A stretch of 64,000 bases of DNA from Pseudomonas sp. FEN (GTDB lineage Bacteria > Pseudomonadota > Gammaproteobacteria > Pseudomonadales > Pseudomonadaceae), in contig NZ_CAJFDC010000036.1 in assembly GCF_904067045.1 (NCBI RefSeq), forward strand, positions 62,001 through 126,000, written 5' to 3'. The translations under genes and the position numbers were made by a program. Shown piece by piece: positions 1-9,002 of this stretch. Each line of letters opens with the position of its first letter. Position 1 is the stretch's first letter. Below the pieces are notes generated by a model that was given only the letters and a program-made list of their open reading frames with translations, made no database searches and had not been told where the DNA came from.

Positions 1-127
1 CAGTGCCCATATCGAGCTGGCGCCCTACCCGTTCGAGGCCAAACCGGAGCCGCACAGCGCCGAAGTGATCGAATTGAGCCAATGGCGCCAGGATCATGCC
101 AAGGACCACAACAATTTGCGCCGCTGA
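1..127 (+). CDS. 3' end of an unidentified protein (cut by window edge)
   Basis: An open frame enters from the left edge with codons starting at base 2 and ends at TGA 125-127, showing the last 41 codons. The visible C-terminus is hydrophilic, contains PYPFEAKPEPHSAEVIELSQ and ends NNLRR. I do not recognise the family from this fragment. It reads toward the GTPase gene that ends at 184 on the other strand, so the two genes are convergent with a 56-bp gap. It may belong to the zinc-starvation cluster that follows, but that rests only on position. Confidence 0.5.
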   Translation, partial: SAHIELAPYPFEAKPEPHSAEVIELSQWRQDHAKDHNNLRR

Positions 128-183
128 ATCGCCATCGTCGAACCGGGTGGCGATGGCGATCTCACATTCACCACCGGCCCTCC

Positions 184-1164
184 CTACAAACGGCAATCCG
201 CCATTCCCGCCTTTAACCGCTCGATCTCCTGTTTTTCCCCGAAGATCAACTCAACACGTGAATCCCGTCGCCATTCACTGGGCTGCCACTGCACAGCCGA
301 GTTATCCACAGCATTGGCGGAAACCCAGCCATCCGGGCTGTGGATAACCAACTTGGCCCGCCGCCAGTCCAGGCCGGACAGCCAGTGCTGGAGCTGTGTC
401 ACATCGAATTGCTGGCTCGGGTGCCAGCGCCAGCCAATGCTCCAGTTGCCGTCTTGGCTATGATCCAGGCAGATCGGTTGGGCCGGATCGGTCCAGATCG
501 CTGACAATGGAGCATTGACCGGCGCGCCGACGGAGGACGTGACATCCCTGGCGGTGTCAGCCTGCCCGCGATGACCGCTCTCCAGGGCAAGCAACTCGGC
601 CAAGTCCAACCGCCCCTGTTCGGTCCAGCGCACAGGTCCTTCGGGCAACCGGGCCAGCACCCGTTGCCGTTCAACCTCGCCCAACCCTTCGGACTTGTTC
701 AGTACCCGCAACCCGGCCAGCCCCAGTGCCTCCTGCTGCGCATCCGGCAAGGGCTTGCCCGCCGCCAGGGCTTGCGCGTCCAACACCAGCACGCACGGCT
801 GCAATGCCAGTACCCCCAACCAGGGCGCCGCGGCCAATTGCTGGAGAATCCGCGCCGGATGCCCCAACCCGGAAGGTTCGATAAACAGCCGGTCTGGCCG
901 CGCCTTGCGCAACAATTGCGTCAAGCCCACCTGGAACGGCGCGCCGTTGACGCAGCAGACACAACCACCAGCCACTTCCCCCAGTGCGATACCCTCTTCG
1001 CCCCGGGTCAGCAGCGCGGCATCCAGGCCGATCTGACCGAACTCGTTGATCAGCACCGCCCAGCGCTCGCCCGCGGGCTTTTGCGCCAGCAGGTGCCGAA
1101 TCAGGCTGGTCTTGCCGGCGCCCAACGGGCCGGCGATGACATGGGTGGGAATGTTCTGCAACAT
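184..1164 (-). CDS. COG0523 (YjiA/CobW-like) GTPase, putative metal chaperone
   Basis: About 326 aa. The N-terminus has a P-loop (GPLGAGKTS, residues 12-20) and the CxCC metal-binding motif of COG0523 GTPases (GGCVCCVNG, Cys68, Cys70 and Cys71). NKSE replaces the usual NKxD guanine-specificity motif. Proteins of this family hydrolyse GTP to deliver metals, often zinc, in the cytoplasm. The start at 1164 (MLQNIPTHV) puts the P-loop at the usual distance; an upstream ATG at 1197 is possible and would overlap the divergent gene at 1196. It is the second COG0523 protein in this island after CobW at 1643-2851. The exact client is unknown. Confidence 0.85.
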   Translation of the reverse strand: MLQNIPTHVIAGPLGAGKTSLIRHLLAQKPAGERWAVLINEFGQIGLDAALLTRGEEGIALGEVAGGCVCCVNGAPFQVGLTQLLRKARPDRLFIEPSGLGHPARILQQLAAAPWLGVLALQPCVLVLDAQALAAGKPLPDAQQEALGLAGLRVLNKSEGLGEVERQRVLARLPEGPVRWTEQGRLDLAELLALESGHRGQADTARDVTSSVGAPVNAPLSAIWTDPAQPICLDHSQDGNWSIGWRWHPSQQFDVTQLQHWLSGLDWRRAKLVIHSPDGWVSANAVDNSAVQWQPSEWRRDSRVELIFGEKQEIERLKAGMADCRL

Positions 1165-1195
1165 AGAGGGCCGATATTCTGAAAGAGATAAAAGC

Positions 1196-1549
1196 ATGAT
1201 GCGCCTGATCTGCCTGGCGTTGCTGTTCGGCTCTAGCCAGGTACTGGCGCAGGCCTGCGTGGTGCATAGCCATGGGCAGCGGCTGGACGTCAAAGTCTGC
1301 CAGGAAAATATCAATATCCCGGCCAAGCTGTTCAGCGACGGCTTCTGCCAACCAACCCTGCCGGGGCAGAAGGTCGAGGTCGAGTACGTCGAGCAGTGCC
1401 CGGGCGGTTCGTTCGGCGTGTGCGGCAACGCACAAGTGGCCAATATGCCTTACCGGCAGAATATTCACTATTACGGCGTGGCGACGGACGCGGCGTACCT
1501 CAAGCCGTTCTGTGAGGGCCAGAGCCAGGGCCACTGGCAAACCCCATAA
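1196..1549 (+). CDS. small secreted Cys-containing protein, unknown function
   Basis: 117 aa starting with tandem ATGs at 1196 and 1199 behind a purine-rich GAAAGAG. The first 19 or so residues (MMRLICLALLFGSSQVLAQA) form a typical Sec signal peptide ending in a consensus cleavage site. The mature part carries six Cys residues, so it is probably a disulfide-bonded periplasmic protein. I do not recognise a domain. It is divergent from the GTPase at 1164 with about 31 bp between the starts, so the two probably share a control region. Its place between two zinc-chaperone GTPases suggests a link with metal limitation, which is inference. Confidence 0.65.
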   Translation: MMRLICLALLFGSSQVLAQACVVHSHGQRLDVKVCQENINIPAKLFSDGFCQPTLPGQKVEVEYVEQCPGGSFGVCGNAQVANMPYRQNIHYYGVATDAAYLKPFCEGQSQGHWQTP

Positions 1550-1642
1550 CGACGGCCAACACAGATCCAATGTGGGAGCGGAGCTTGTCGGAACGGGCAA
1601 CTGCCGATAGTCCGGATCAGGCCTTCCAACGTGGCGCCAGCA

Positions 1643-2851
<1,209 letters not shown>

Positions 2852-2925
2852 GGGTGGTTCCTCATCAGGTCGGCCGGGTCAAGGCGCCCGTTCATGGCGG
2901 AGATCACGGTCCGAAGTGGATTTAA

Positions 2926-2940
2926 TGTTATATTATAACA
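2926..2940. promoter_or_regulatory. Zur box (zinc-uptake repressor operator)
   Basis: A perfect 7-1-7 palindrome, TGTTATA-T-TATAACA, in an AT-rich stretch of an otherwise GC-rich region. It matches the gammaproteobacterial Zur consensus core (TGTTATA-N-TATAACA). It lies between cobW (start 2851, minus) and the secreted protein (start 3020, plus), so it could repress both when zinc is plentiful. Confidence 0.88.
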
Positions 2941-3019
2941 ATACAAATAATCCAATCCCCGCTTGCTCGTCACGACGAAGGGCGCAATGCTGGTGGCGAT
3001 CCCGCTGAAGAGAGTGTCG

Positions 3020-3400
3020 ATGCGTCCTGTCCTGAACTATCTGCTGTCGGCCTTGCTGCTGGTGGCGGCGAGCGCCGCGGCCCAAGTGCCCGCCGCGGCC
3101 CAGACGAGCTGTACCCGTAGCGCCAACCTGCTGGCGTGCAAGGATGGGCTGGGCAACGCCTATGGCGTCGCCACCGAGGGCAAGACGATTTACCTGCAGG
3201 GCTTTGAAGTGATCGGCAAGCGCTACTGGGCGCAGACCAGCAGCCGCTATGGGCAGCTGACGTTCTTCACCGGGATAGCCTCGGACGGAGAAGCCTGGGT
3301 CGGTTACAGCCGGCGGGTGGGCTGGACCACCCAGAACCGCTTTTCCAGTTCAGGTGGGTTGAGCAAGAAGTTCGTCTGCGACCGGATGGTGGGGTGCTAG
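3020..3400 (+). CDS. small exported protein, unknown function
   Basis: 126 aa from the ATG at 3020. An upstream in-frame ATG at 2963 would put 19 extra residues before the signal peptide and looks less likely. Residues 1-28 or so (MRPVLNYLLSALLLVAASAA) form a Sec signal peptide. The mature part has four Cys and many aromatic and Ser residues. I do not recognise the family. It starts 80 bp from a Zur box and diverges from cobW, so zinc-dependent expression is likely though not shown. A REP pair follows the stop codon. Confidence 0.65.
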   Translation: MRPVLNYLLSALLLVAASAAAQVPAAAQTSCTRSANLLACKDGLGNAYGVATEGKTIYLQGFEVIGKRYWAQTSSRYGQLTFFTGIASDGEAWVGYSRRVGWTTQNRFSSSGGLSKKFVCDRMVGC

Positions 3401-3426
3401 GCAATCCCCAGGTAACGCACGCTCCA

Positions 3427-3507
3427 CTGTAGGAGCCCGGCTTGCCGGCGATAGCGGCCGAACAGTCGATGCAGGACTTGCCGGCCTCATCGCCGGCAAG
3501 CCACACA
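3427..3507. repeat. REP pair (REPIN-like)
   Basis: Two inverted copies of the Pseudomonas REP core lie between the convergent 3020 and 3526 genes: CTGTAGGAGCCCGGCTTGCC near 3427 and TCGCCGGCAAGCC near 3489. A further partial copy (AGTCCTACA) lies at 3521-3529, beside the amidase stop. Such pairs fold as hairpins and are mobilised by RAYT transposases encoded elsewhere. Confidence 0.8.
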
Positions 3508-3525
3508 ACGGTGGTGCAGCCAGTC

Positions 3526-4791
3526 CTACACCAAACTCTCCTGCATCTGCTGCTGCCAGGCGATATAGCTGTCCTGTGGCGGGTTCTTCTCGAAGTAACG
3601 CTTCAACCCGGCGAACAAGCCATCGGCAATCGCCTCCTGATGCCGCAACGTCACCAGCCGCTGGCTGTCGCGGGCATTCGAGATAAACCCGGTTTCCACC
3701 AGGATCGACGGCACGTCCGGCGACTTCAGTACCGCAAAACCAGCCTGTTCCACACGTCTCTGGTGCAAGGTGGTGATGCCTTCCAGGCTGCCCAGCACGC
3801 TGTGCCCCAGTTGCAGGCTGGAGGCGATGGTGGCATTCATCGACATGTCGAGGATCACCCCGGCCAGCATCGGGTCCTTGTCCTTGAGGTTGAGCAGGCT
3901 CTGCGCGCCCAACAAGTCGGCACCGTTTTCACGCTGGGCCATGAACCGCGCCGTGGTCGATGTCGCGCCGCCTTCCGACAGGGCGAACACCGACGCCCCC
4001 GAGGCGGTGATGCGCGGCGCGGCATCGGCATGCACCGAGATAAACATGTCGGCCTTGTTCTTGCGGGAAAACTCCACCCGCTTGCGCAGGGGCACGAAGA
4101 AGTCGTCGTTGCGCACCAACCGCACATCGAAGCCCTTCTCGCGCTTGAGGCGCTTGGCCAGCAACCGGCCGATGGACAGCACCACGTCCTTCTCACGCTC
4201 GCCTCTCGATCCCACCGCCCCCGGGTCTTTCCCGCCATGGCCAGGGTCGACCACGACCATGATGTCGCGCTTGGGGTGAGGTTTGCCACTCGTCACGTCG
4301 TGCTGCGCCGGTGGTGCTGCTACCGCCGGTGCCGCCGCGAGGGTCGCCGGCGCCGCGGCGGCGGCGCCGTTGCTGGTCAGGTCGAGGACCAGGCGATGAC
4401 CCTGCGTGCCTTCGGGCGGCAACAGGAAGCTGTTGAGCTGGACCGGACTGGCCAGGTCCAACACCAGCCGCGTATCGCCCTGGCCGAAATGCCCGGAACG
4501 GATCGAGCGGATCACCGTGTTGCTCAGTGCCAATTGTCGGAAATCACCGGTCAGCTTGGCGCCGCTCAGGTCGATGATCAGCCGCTCGGGTGAGGTCAGG
4601 GAAAAGGTCTTGTATTGAATCGGCCCACTGAGATCGAGCACCAGCCGCAGCTTGTTGCCATCGCGCCACAGGCGCGCATTCTGGATCTGCGCCGCCGACA
4701 AGCCGAACGGCAGAACCGCCGCACCGGCCAATAAAAAGTTGAGCAACTGACGTCTATGCATAACAGGTACCGCGGATAAGGGAGCATCCAT
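3526..4791 (-). CDS. N-acetylmuramoyl-L-alanine amidase, Tat-exported (AmiA/AmiC type)
   Basis: 421 aa from the ATG at 4791; ATG 4761 is an alternative, and the longer frame from 4857 would run through the Zur box. The N-terminus has twin arginines and a hydrophobic run (RRQLLNFLLAGAAVLPFG), a Tat signal like those of E. coli AmiA and AmiC. An AMIN domain follows, then the Amidase_3 domain with zinc ligands in DPGHGG, the Glu of GERE and the His of VHAD, and the catalytic Glu in VETGFISN. It cleaves the amide between MurNAc and the stem peptide during cell separation. It lacks the C-terminal LysM domain of the housekeeping Pseudomonas amidase. Its position beside a Zur box suggests a paralogue made under zinc limitation. 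Confidence 0.92.
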   Translation of the reverse strand: MDAPLSAVPVMHRRQLLNFLLAGAAVLPFGLSAAQIQNARLWRDGNKLRLVLDLSGPIQYKTFSLTSPERLIIDLSGAKLTGDFRQLALSNTVIRSIRSGHFGQGDTRLVLDLASPVQLNSFLLPPEGTQGHRLVLDLTSNGAAAAAPATLAAAPAVAAPPAQHDVTSGKPHPKRDIMVVVDPGHGGKDPGAVGSRGEREKDVVLSIGRLLAKRLKREKGFDVRLVRNDDFFVPLRKRVEFSRKNKADMFISVHADAAPRITASGASVFALSEGGATSTTARFMAQRENGADLLGAQSLLNLKDKDPMLAGVILDMSMNATIASSLQLGHSVLGSLEGITTLHQRRVEQAGFAVLKSPDVPSILVETGFISNARDSQRLVTLRHQEAIADGLFAGLKRYFEKNPPQDSYIAWQQQMQESLV

Positions 4792-4842
4792 ACTCGTTGT
4801 CGCTGTGTGAAAACCCGGCAAAAAGGCATCGTCGAGCGAATA

Positions 4843-4855
4843 GTTATAATATAAC
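4843..4855. promoter_or_regulatory. Zur box between amidase and folE2
   Basis: The perfect palindrome GTTATA-A-TATAAC has the same core as the site at 2926-2940. It lies 33 bp upstream of the folE2 start (4888) and 52 bp upstream of the amidase start (4791), so one operator could control both divergent units. Confidence 0.88.
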
Positions 4856-4887
4856 ATGTCATTTTATTTTCGACGATGGACCTGCCC

Positions 4888-5784
4888 ATGAATGCGTTGA
4901 CGCTGCCGGATATCGCCGCGCAGTCATCCCGGCAAGCCCTGCCCCTTGAGTGGGTGGGCATGTGCGGCATTGCTCTACCGGTCTCGATTGGCGGCCACCG
5001 CCTCAGTGCCAAAGCCGATGCCGGCGTCAGCCTCGACGATGGCGAAGCGCGGGGTATTCATATGTCACGTCTGTACCTGGCCCTGGAACGACTGGAACAG
5101 GAGGACCTGACACCCGCGCTGATCCGAGAAGTGCTGCAACAGTTTCTCGACAGCCACGAAGGACTTTCCAGCAACGCGTACCTACGCATCCATAGCGACC
5201 TGCTGCTTAAACGCCTGGCGTTGGTCAGTCCGCTGGCAGGCTGGAAAACCTATCCAGTCAGTGTTTTAGGCGAACTGAGCAACGGAGTGTTCCACGTGGA
5301 ACTAAAAATTGACGTGGCCTACTCCTCGACCTGCCCGTGTTCCGCAGCCCTCGCCCGGCAGTTGATCCAACAGCAATTCATCGTCGATTTCGCCGACAAG
5401 CCTCTGGAACACAGTGACATCCTCAGCTGGCTCGGCGGTCCGCAAGGTGTCGTCGCCACACCTCACAGCCAGCGCAGCATTGCACAATTGCAGATTCGCC
5501 TGGATGAAAAAACCTATCGATTTCCCTTCGAGGACTTGATCAACGATGCCGAGGCCGCCCTCGGTACCGCCGTGCAGACTGCAGTGAAACGCGCGGACGA
5601 ACAAGCTTTCGCCCTCGCCAACGGCCAGAACCTGATGTTCTGCGAAGACGCGGCGCGCCGTCTCAACCTGGCGCTCAAGCGCTCGGATTCGATCAGCGGC
5701 TTCCACCTGCGAGTGGTCCACGCCGAAAGCTTGCACGCCCATGACGCCGTGGCCGAAAGCCACTGGAACTGGAGGCAGGCATGA
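4888..5784 (+). CDS. folE2: GTP cyclohydrolase FolE2 (type IB, zinc-independent)
   Basis: 298 aa from the ATG at 4888; an in-frame ATG at 4876 is also possible. FolE2 makes 7,8-dihydroneopterin triphosphate from GTP, the first step of folate and queuosine precursor synthesis, and replaces the zinc enzyme FolE when zinc is short. The YSSTCPCSAAL segment contains the conserved active-site Cys of the family. The stop codon overlaps the ABC ATPase start (ATGA at 5781), so folE2 leads a four-gene operon with the zinc importer. A Zur box lies 33 bp upstream of the start. A parS palindrome lies inside the gene at 5289-5302. Confidence 0.95.
   Translation: MNALTLPDIAAQSSRQALPLEWVGMCGIALPVSIGGHRLSAKADAGVSLDDGEARGIHMSRLYLALERLEQEDLTPALIREVLQQFLDSHEGLSSNAYLRIHSDLLLKRLALVSPLAGWKTYPVSVLGELSNGVFHVELKIDVAYSSTCPCSAALARQLIQQQFIVDFADKPLEHSDILSWLGGPQGVVATPHSQRSIAQLQIRLDEKTYRFPFEDLINDAEAALGTAVQTAVKRADEQAFALANGQNLMFCEDAARRLNLALKRSDSISGFHLRVVHAESLHAHDAVAESHWNWRQA
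5289..5302. promoter_or_regulatory. parS: parS site (ParB-binding palindrome) inside folE2
   Basis: The perfect 14-bp palindrome GTTCCACGTGGAAC, flanked by T and T, matches the Pseudomonas parS consensus. ParB is encoded at 58714-59586 in this window. A second identical 14-mer lies at 20793-20806. No third perfect copy was seen. Confidence 0.85.
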
Positions 5785-6449
5785 TCCGCTGCCAAGGCCT
5801 GCGCTGGGGCGCCCCGGGCCAGCCCCTTACACCCGCGGTGGATTTCGAACTCGCCGCTGGCAGCCTGACGGCCGTGATCGGTGCCAACGGCAGCGGTAAA
5901 AGCAGCCTGTTGAAAGTGATCGCGGGGCTGCAAAAACCCCTGGCCGGCAAAGTGAGCCTGGAGGTTCCACGGCGTGGCAGTCTGTCGTTCCTGCCGCAGC
6001 AACAGCACCTCGACCGACAGTTTCCCATCAGCGTTCAAGAGCTGGTGGCCGCTGGGTTCTGGGGCATCAAGCAAACCCCGCGACAACGCAACGAACGCCT
6101 GCAAACCGTGCTGGCAGACTGGTGTCTGAACGGCCTGGAACAGCGCCCATTGATGGCTTTGTCCGGCGGCGAATTGCAGCGGGCCTTGCTGGCGCGCATG
6201 AGTCTGGCCGAAGCACCGATCCTGTTGCTCGACGAACCCCACGCGGCCCTCGACGAGGACGGCCAGGCCCTGCTGTGGAAACATATCCATGCCTGGCACG
6301 CCGCCGGTCGCACCCTGGTGGTGGTCTGCCATGACCTGGCTGCCGTGCGCCAACATATTCCCCGCGCCTTGCGAATCAAGAGCAGCGGCTGCGTCCTCGC
6401 GCCCAGCACCGAGCTGATCGTGCAGCAACCCATTACGCAGGTGGCCTGA
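5781..6449 (+). CDS. Zinc-type ABC importer, ATP-binding subunit (ZnuC-like)
   Basis: 222 aa. It has Walker A (GANGSGKSS), the ABC signature (LSGGELQRALLARM) and Walker B (ILLLDEP) in normal order, and belongs to the ATPases of cluster 9 metal importers. Its start overlaps the folE2 stop (ATGA) and its stop overlaps the permease start (TGATG), a sign of translational coupling. It powers uptake by the 6449-7318 permease with the binding protein at 7330-8217. The operon is headed by a Zur box, so zinc is the expected substrate. Confidence 0.93.
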   Translation: MIRCQGLRWGAPGQPLTPAVDFELAAGSLTAVIGANGSGKSSLLKVIAGLQKPLAGKVSLEVPRRGSLSFLPQQQHLDRQFPISVQELVAAGFWGIKQTPRQRNERLQTVLADWCLNGLEQRPLMALSGGELQRALLARMSLAEAPILLLDEPHAALDEDGQALLWKHIHAWHAAGRTLVVVCHDLAAVRQHIPRALRIKSSGCVLAPSTELIVQQPITQVA

Positions 6450-7318
6450 TGCTGATGTTCACCAGCCACCTGTGGCAACCGTTTCAGGATTTCGTCTTCA
6501 TGCGCCGAGCGTTGCTCGGTGGGCTGGTACTGGCCTGCAGTACCGCGCCACTGGGGGTGTTCCTGATTTTGCGGCGCATGAGCCTGATCGGTGACGCGGT
6601 CGCCCACGGCATCCTGCCCGGCGCCGCCCTGGGCTTCTGGGTCGCCGGCCTGAGCCTACCGGCCCTCACGCTTGGCGGCCTTGGCGCCGGCATGGGCATG
6701 GCCGGGCTTTCGGCCTGGATTACCCGCCGCACCGGTCTGCGCGAAGACGCCAGCCTCGCGGCGATCTACCCAATCTCCCTGGCCAGCGGCGTGCTGATCC
6801 TCGGCATCGCCGGCAAACGCCTGGACCTGCTGCACCTGCTGTTCGGCTCGGCTCTGGCGGTCGATGGCCCGACCCTGACCGGCATGCTCTGGGTCTGTGG
6901 CATCAGCCTGGTGTTGATGGCGCTCATCTATCGCCCGCTGCTGCTGGATACCCTCGACCCACTGTTCCTGCAAACCGTCAGCCGTCTCGGCCCCCTGGCG
7001 CATGGCGTGTTCCTGACCCTGGTGGTGCTGAACCTGGTGATCGGTTTCCAAGCCATCGGCGCCCTGATGGTGGTCGGCCTGATGATGCTACCGGCGATTT
7101 GCGCACGCTTCTGGAGCCGCAACCTGCCGCTGTTGATGGCGATTGCGGCGCTGATCGGCTGCGTCTCGGTCACGCTCGGATTACTGCTGTCGTTCTACTA
7201 CTCGCTGCCCAGCGGCCCATCCATCGTGCTGGTCGCAGGCGGCTTTTATCTGCTGTCCGTGATCTTCGGCCCAGTGCATGGCTTGCTGCGCCGCCCGCCC
7301 TTGCTTACATCCCAATGA
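6449..7318 (+). CDS. Zinc-type ABC importer, membrane permease (ZnuB-like)
   Basis: 289 aa, very hydrophobic, with about eight membrane segments. It is of the ABC-3 family (ZnuB/MntB/TroC). The stretch LILRRMSLIGDAVAHGILPG is characteristic of this permease family. It is the second gene of the importer and overlaps the ATPase stop codon. The binding-protein gene starts 11 bp after its stop, with a GAGG ribosome-binding site that overlaps that stop codon. Confidence 0.93.
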   Translation: MLMFTSHLWQPFQDFVFMRRALLGGLVLACSTAPLGVFLILRRMSLIGDAVAHGILPGAALGFWVAGLSLPALTLGGLGAGMGMAGLSAWITRRTGLREDASLAAIYPISLASGVLILGIAGKRLDLLHLLFGSALAVDGPTLTGMLWVCGISLVLMALIYRPLLLDTLDPLFLQTVSRLGPLAHGVFLTLVVLNLVIGFQAIGALMVVGLMMLPAICARFWSRNLPLLMAIAALIGCVSVTLGLLLSFYYSLPSGPSIVLVAGGFYLLSVIFGPVHGLLRRPPLLTSQ

Positions 7319-7329
7319 GGTGTCATCCG

Positions 7330-8217
7330 ATGCGCGCTTTACTCGTGTTGTTCAGCTCCGTGCTGGCCTTGTCGCTGAACCTGTCCACCGCTCAGGCGGC
7401 GGACAAGCTCCCGGTGGTCGCCAGCTTCAGTATTCTCAAGGACATCACCCAACAGATCGGCGGCAATCATATCGAGGTTATCGGCATGGTCGGCCCGGAC
7501 GCCGATGCCCATACCTACGAACCCACGCCGGATGACGCCAAGGCGCTGCTCAACGCCAAGCTGATCGTCAAGAACGGCCTGGGTTTCGAACCCTGGCTTG
7601 ATCGCCTGGTGACCAGCACCGAAACCAAAGCACCGGTGGTCACCGCCAGCAAGGGCGTGATTTCCCATACCATGGTGGACGATGGCGAAACCATTCCCGA
7701 CCCGCACGCCTGGCACAACCTGGCCAACGCCGAACTCTATGTGAACAACATCACCAAGGCGCTGATCAAGGTCGACCCGGCCAACAAGAGCGACTACACC
7801 CGCAACAGCCAGGCCTACCTGAAAGAGATCTACCGCCTGCTCGCCGAAGCCAAGATCAAGCTCGGCAACCTGCCGGCCGGTAACCGGCGCATCGTCACCT
7901 CCCATGACGCCTTCGGCTACCTGGGCCAGGCCTACGGCATCCAGTTCATGGCACCACAGGGCCTGTCCACCGAACGCGAGCCGTCCGCCGCCGAAGTCGC
8001 CGCGCTGATCACACAGATCCGCAAAGACAAGGTCAAGGCCGTGTTCATGGAAAACATCAAGGACGCCCGCCTGCTCCAGCAGATCGCCGACGAAAGCGGC
8101 GCGCAGATCGGCGGCACCCTGTATTCCGACGCCCTGGCCGCCGAAGGCCCGGCCAGCACCTTTACCGGCCTGTTCGAATACAACATGAACACCCTGCATG
8201 CGGCACTGAGCAAATGA
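7330..8217 (+). CDS. Periplasmic zinc-binding protein of the ABC importer (ZnuA-like, no His-rich loop)
   Basis: 295 aa from ATG 7330; an ATG at 7315 overlaps the permease stop and lacks a good ribosome-binding site. Residues 1-23 form a Sec signal peptide cleaved after AQA. The family metal ligands are visible: His61 (DADAHTYEP), His126 (DPHAWHN), His192 (TSHDAFGY) and Asp267 (LYSDALAAEGP). The His-His-His-Asp set is the zinc type; manganese members usually have Glu at the third place. The His-rich loop of classical ZnuA is absent, so this is probably a second zinc importer beside a znuABC at another locus. That other locus is not in the window. Confidence 0.92.
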   Translation: MRALLVLFSSVLALSLNLSTAQAADKLPVVASFSILKDITQQIGGNHIEVIGMVGPDADAHTYEPTPDDAKALLNAKLIVKNGLGFEPWLDRLVTSTETKAPVVTASKGVISHTMVDDGETIPDPHAWHNLANAELYVNNITKALIKVDPANKSDYTRNSQAYLKEIYRLLAEAKIKLGNLPAGNRRIVTSHDAFGYLGQAYGIQFMAPQGLSTEREPSAAEVAALITQIRKDKVKAVFMENIKDARLLQQIADESGAQIGGTLYSDALAAEGPASTFTGLFEYNMNTLHAALSK

Positions 8218-8225
8218 CCGTACAG

Positions 8226-8330
8226 CCGTCCTTGTCGATTGGACGGGACCGCGATCATCCGTGGCGACGAGACCCTTGAGTCTCGCATCGCCCGTGCCTG
8301 CGCCGTCGCCGGCAAGCCGGCGCCTACAGC
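8226..8330. repeat. Hairpin followed by a single REP element
   Basis: CCGTCC at 8226-8231 can pair with GGACGG at 8241-8246 just after the importer operon, but no T-run follows, so it is only a weak terminator candidate. A REP core (CGCCGGCAAGCCGGCGCCTA) lies near 8307-8326. Confidence 0.55.
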
Positions 8331-8356
8331 AGGCCTGGCGGCGTTTGTAGCGTGTA

Positions 8357-8872
8357 TCAGGTGCGGGGCTTCACGGTCCCGCAATCCTGCCCCATCCACA
8401 CCGCTTTGGTTTCCATGCTACCGTTCTGCTGAATGCCGGTGGCATTGAAGGTACCGCTGACCTTGGTGCTGAACTCACGGTCACTGACAAAATGCGCAAC
8501 CCCGGCACCCTGGGCTTTCGGACAGCTGAAGCGGAATTTCCAGTCCGGCCCGTTGCGCTCGGTGATCTGCTGGCTGCAACCCGATTGCGGGTCAGTCAGG
8601 GGAATCGACTCGGAGGCCACCTGTTGCGGCGTCAGGCACACCCGCACTCCCTCGCCACCGAGGTTGACGCCCTGCTTTTCCAACGCCGCGCGCTGCTCCG
8701 GGGTAGTGTTCTGTTTCAACACACCCATCAGCATGCCCACATCCAGCTGTTGGTTCTCGACCTGCACATTGCTGGAGGTCAGCTCCCACAAACCCGGTTG
8801 CAACACCTGCGCCTGGGCAGCGGGAATCATTGAGCCGAGGACAAGGGCCAGGCCCGGCAGACGAAGGTTCAT
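8357..8872 (-). CDS. DUF3617 family periplasmic protein
   Basis: 171 aa. The signal peptide (MNLRLPGLALVLGSMIPAAQ) is cleaved after AQA. The mature protein starts with LQPGLWELTS, typical of DUF3617 proteins, and has paired Cys in VCLTPQ, GCSQQ, FSCPK and DCGTV. Family members are exported proteins of unknown function found in many proteobacteria. The gene stands alone, convergent with the zinc importer and divergent from cardiolipin synthase. Confidence 0.85.
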   Translation of the reverse strand: MNLRLPGLALVLGSMIPAAQAQVLQPGLWELTSSNVQVENQQLDVGMLMGVLKQNTTPEQRAALEKQGVNLGGEGVRVCLTPQQVASESIPLTDPQSGCSQQITERNGPDWKFRFSCPKAQGAGVAHFVSDREFSTKVSGTFNATGIQQNGSMETKAVWMGQDCGTVKPRT

Positions 8873-9002
8873 CGAGTAGCTCCTAGAGAATGGTTCGTCT
8901 TAGACGTCAGAATCATGCAGGGGTTGCGTCAGGAATTAAATAGCGACAATAACGCCCGAACATGGTCTGTTAGACATTGAAGACGCCTGAGCAGGATCGC
9001 CC

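Noticed and set aside
241-280. CAACACGTGAATCC as a third parS site
   Set aside because: It departs from the palindrome at several positions, unlike the two perfect copies.
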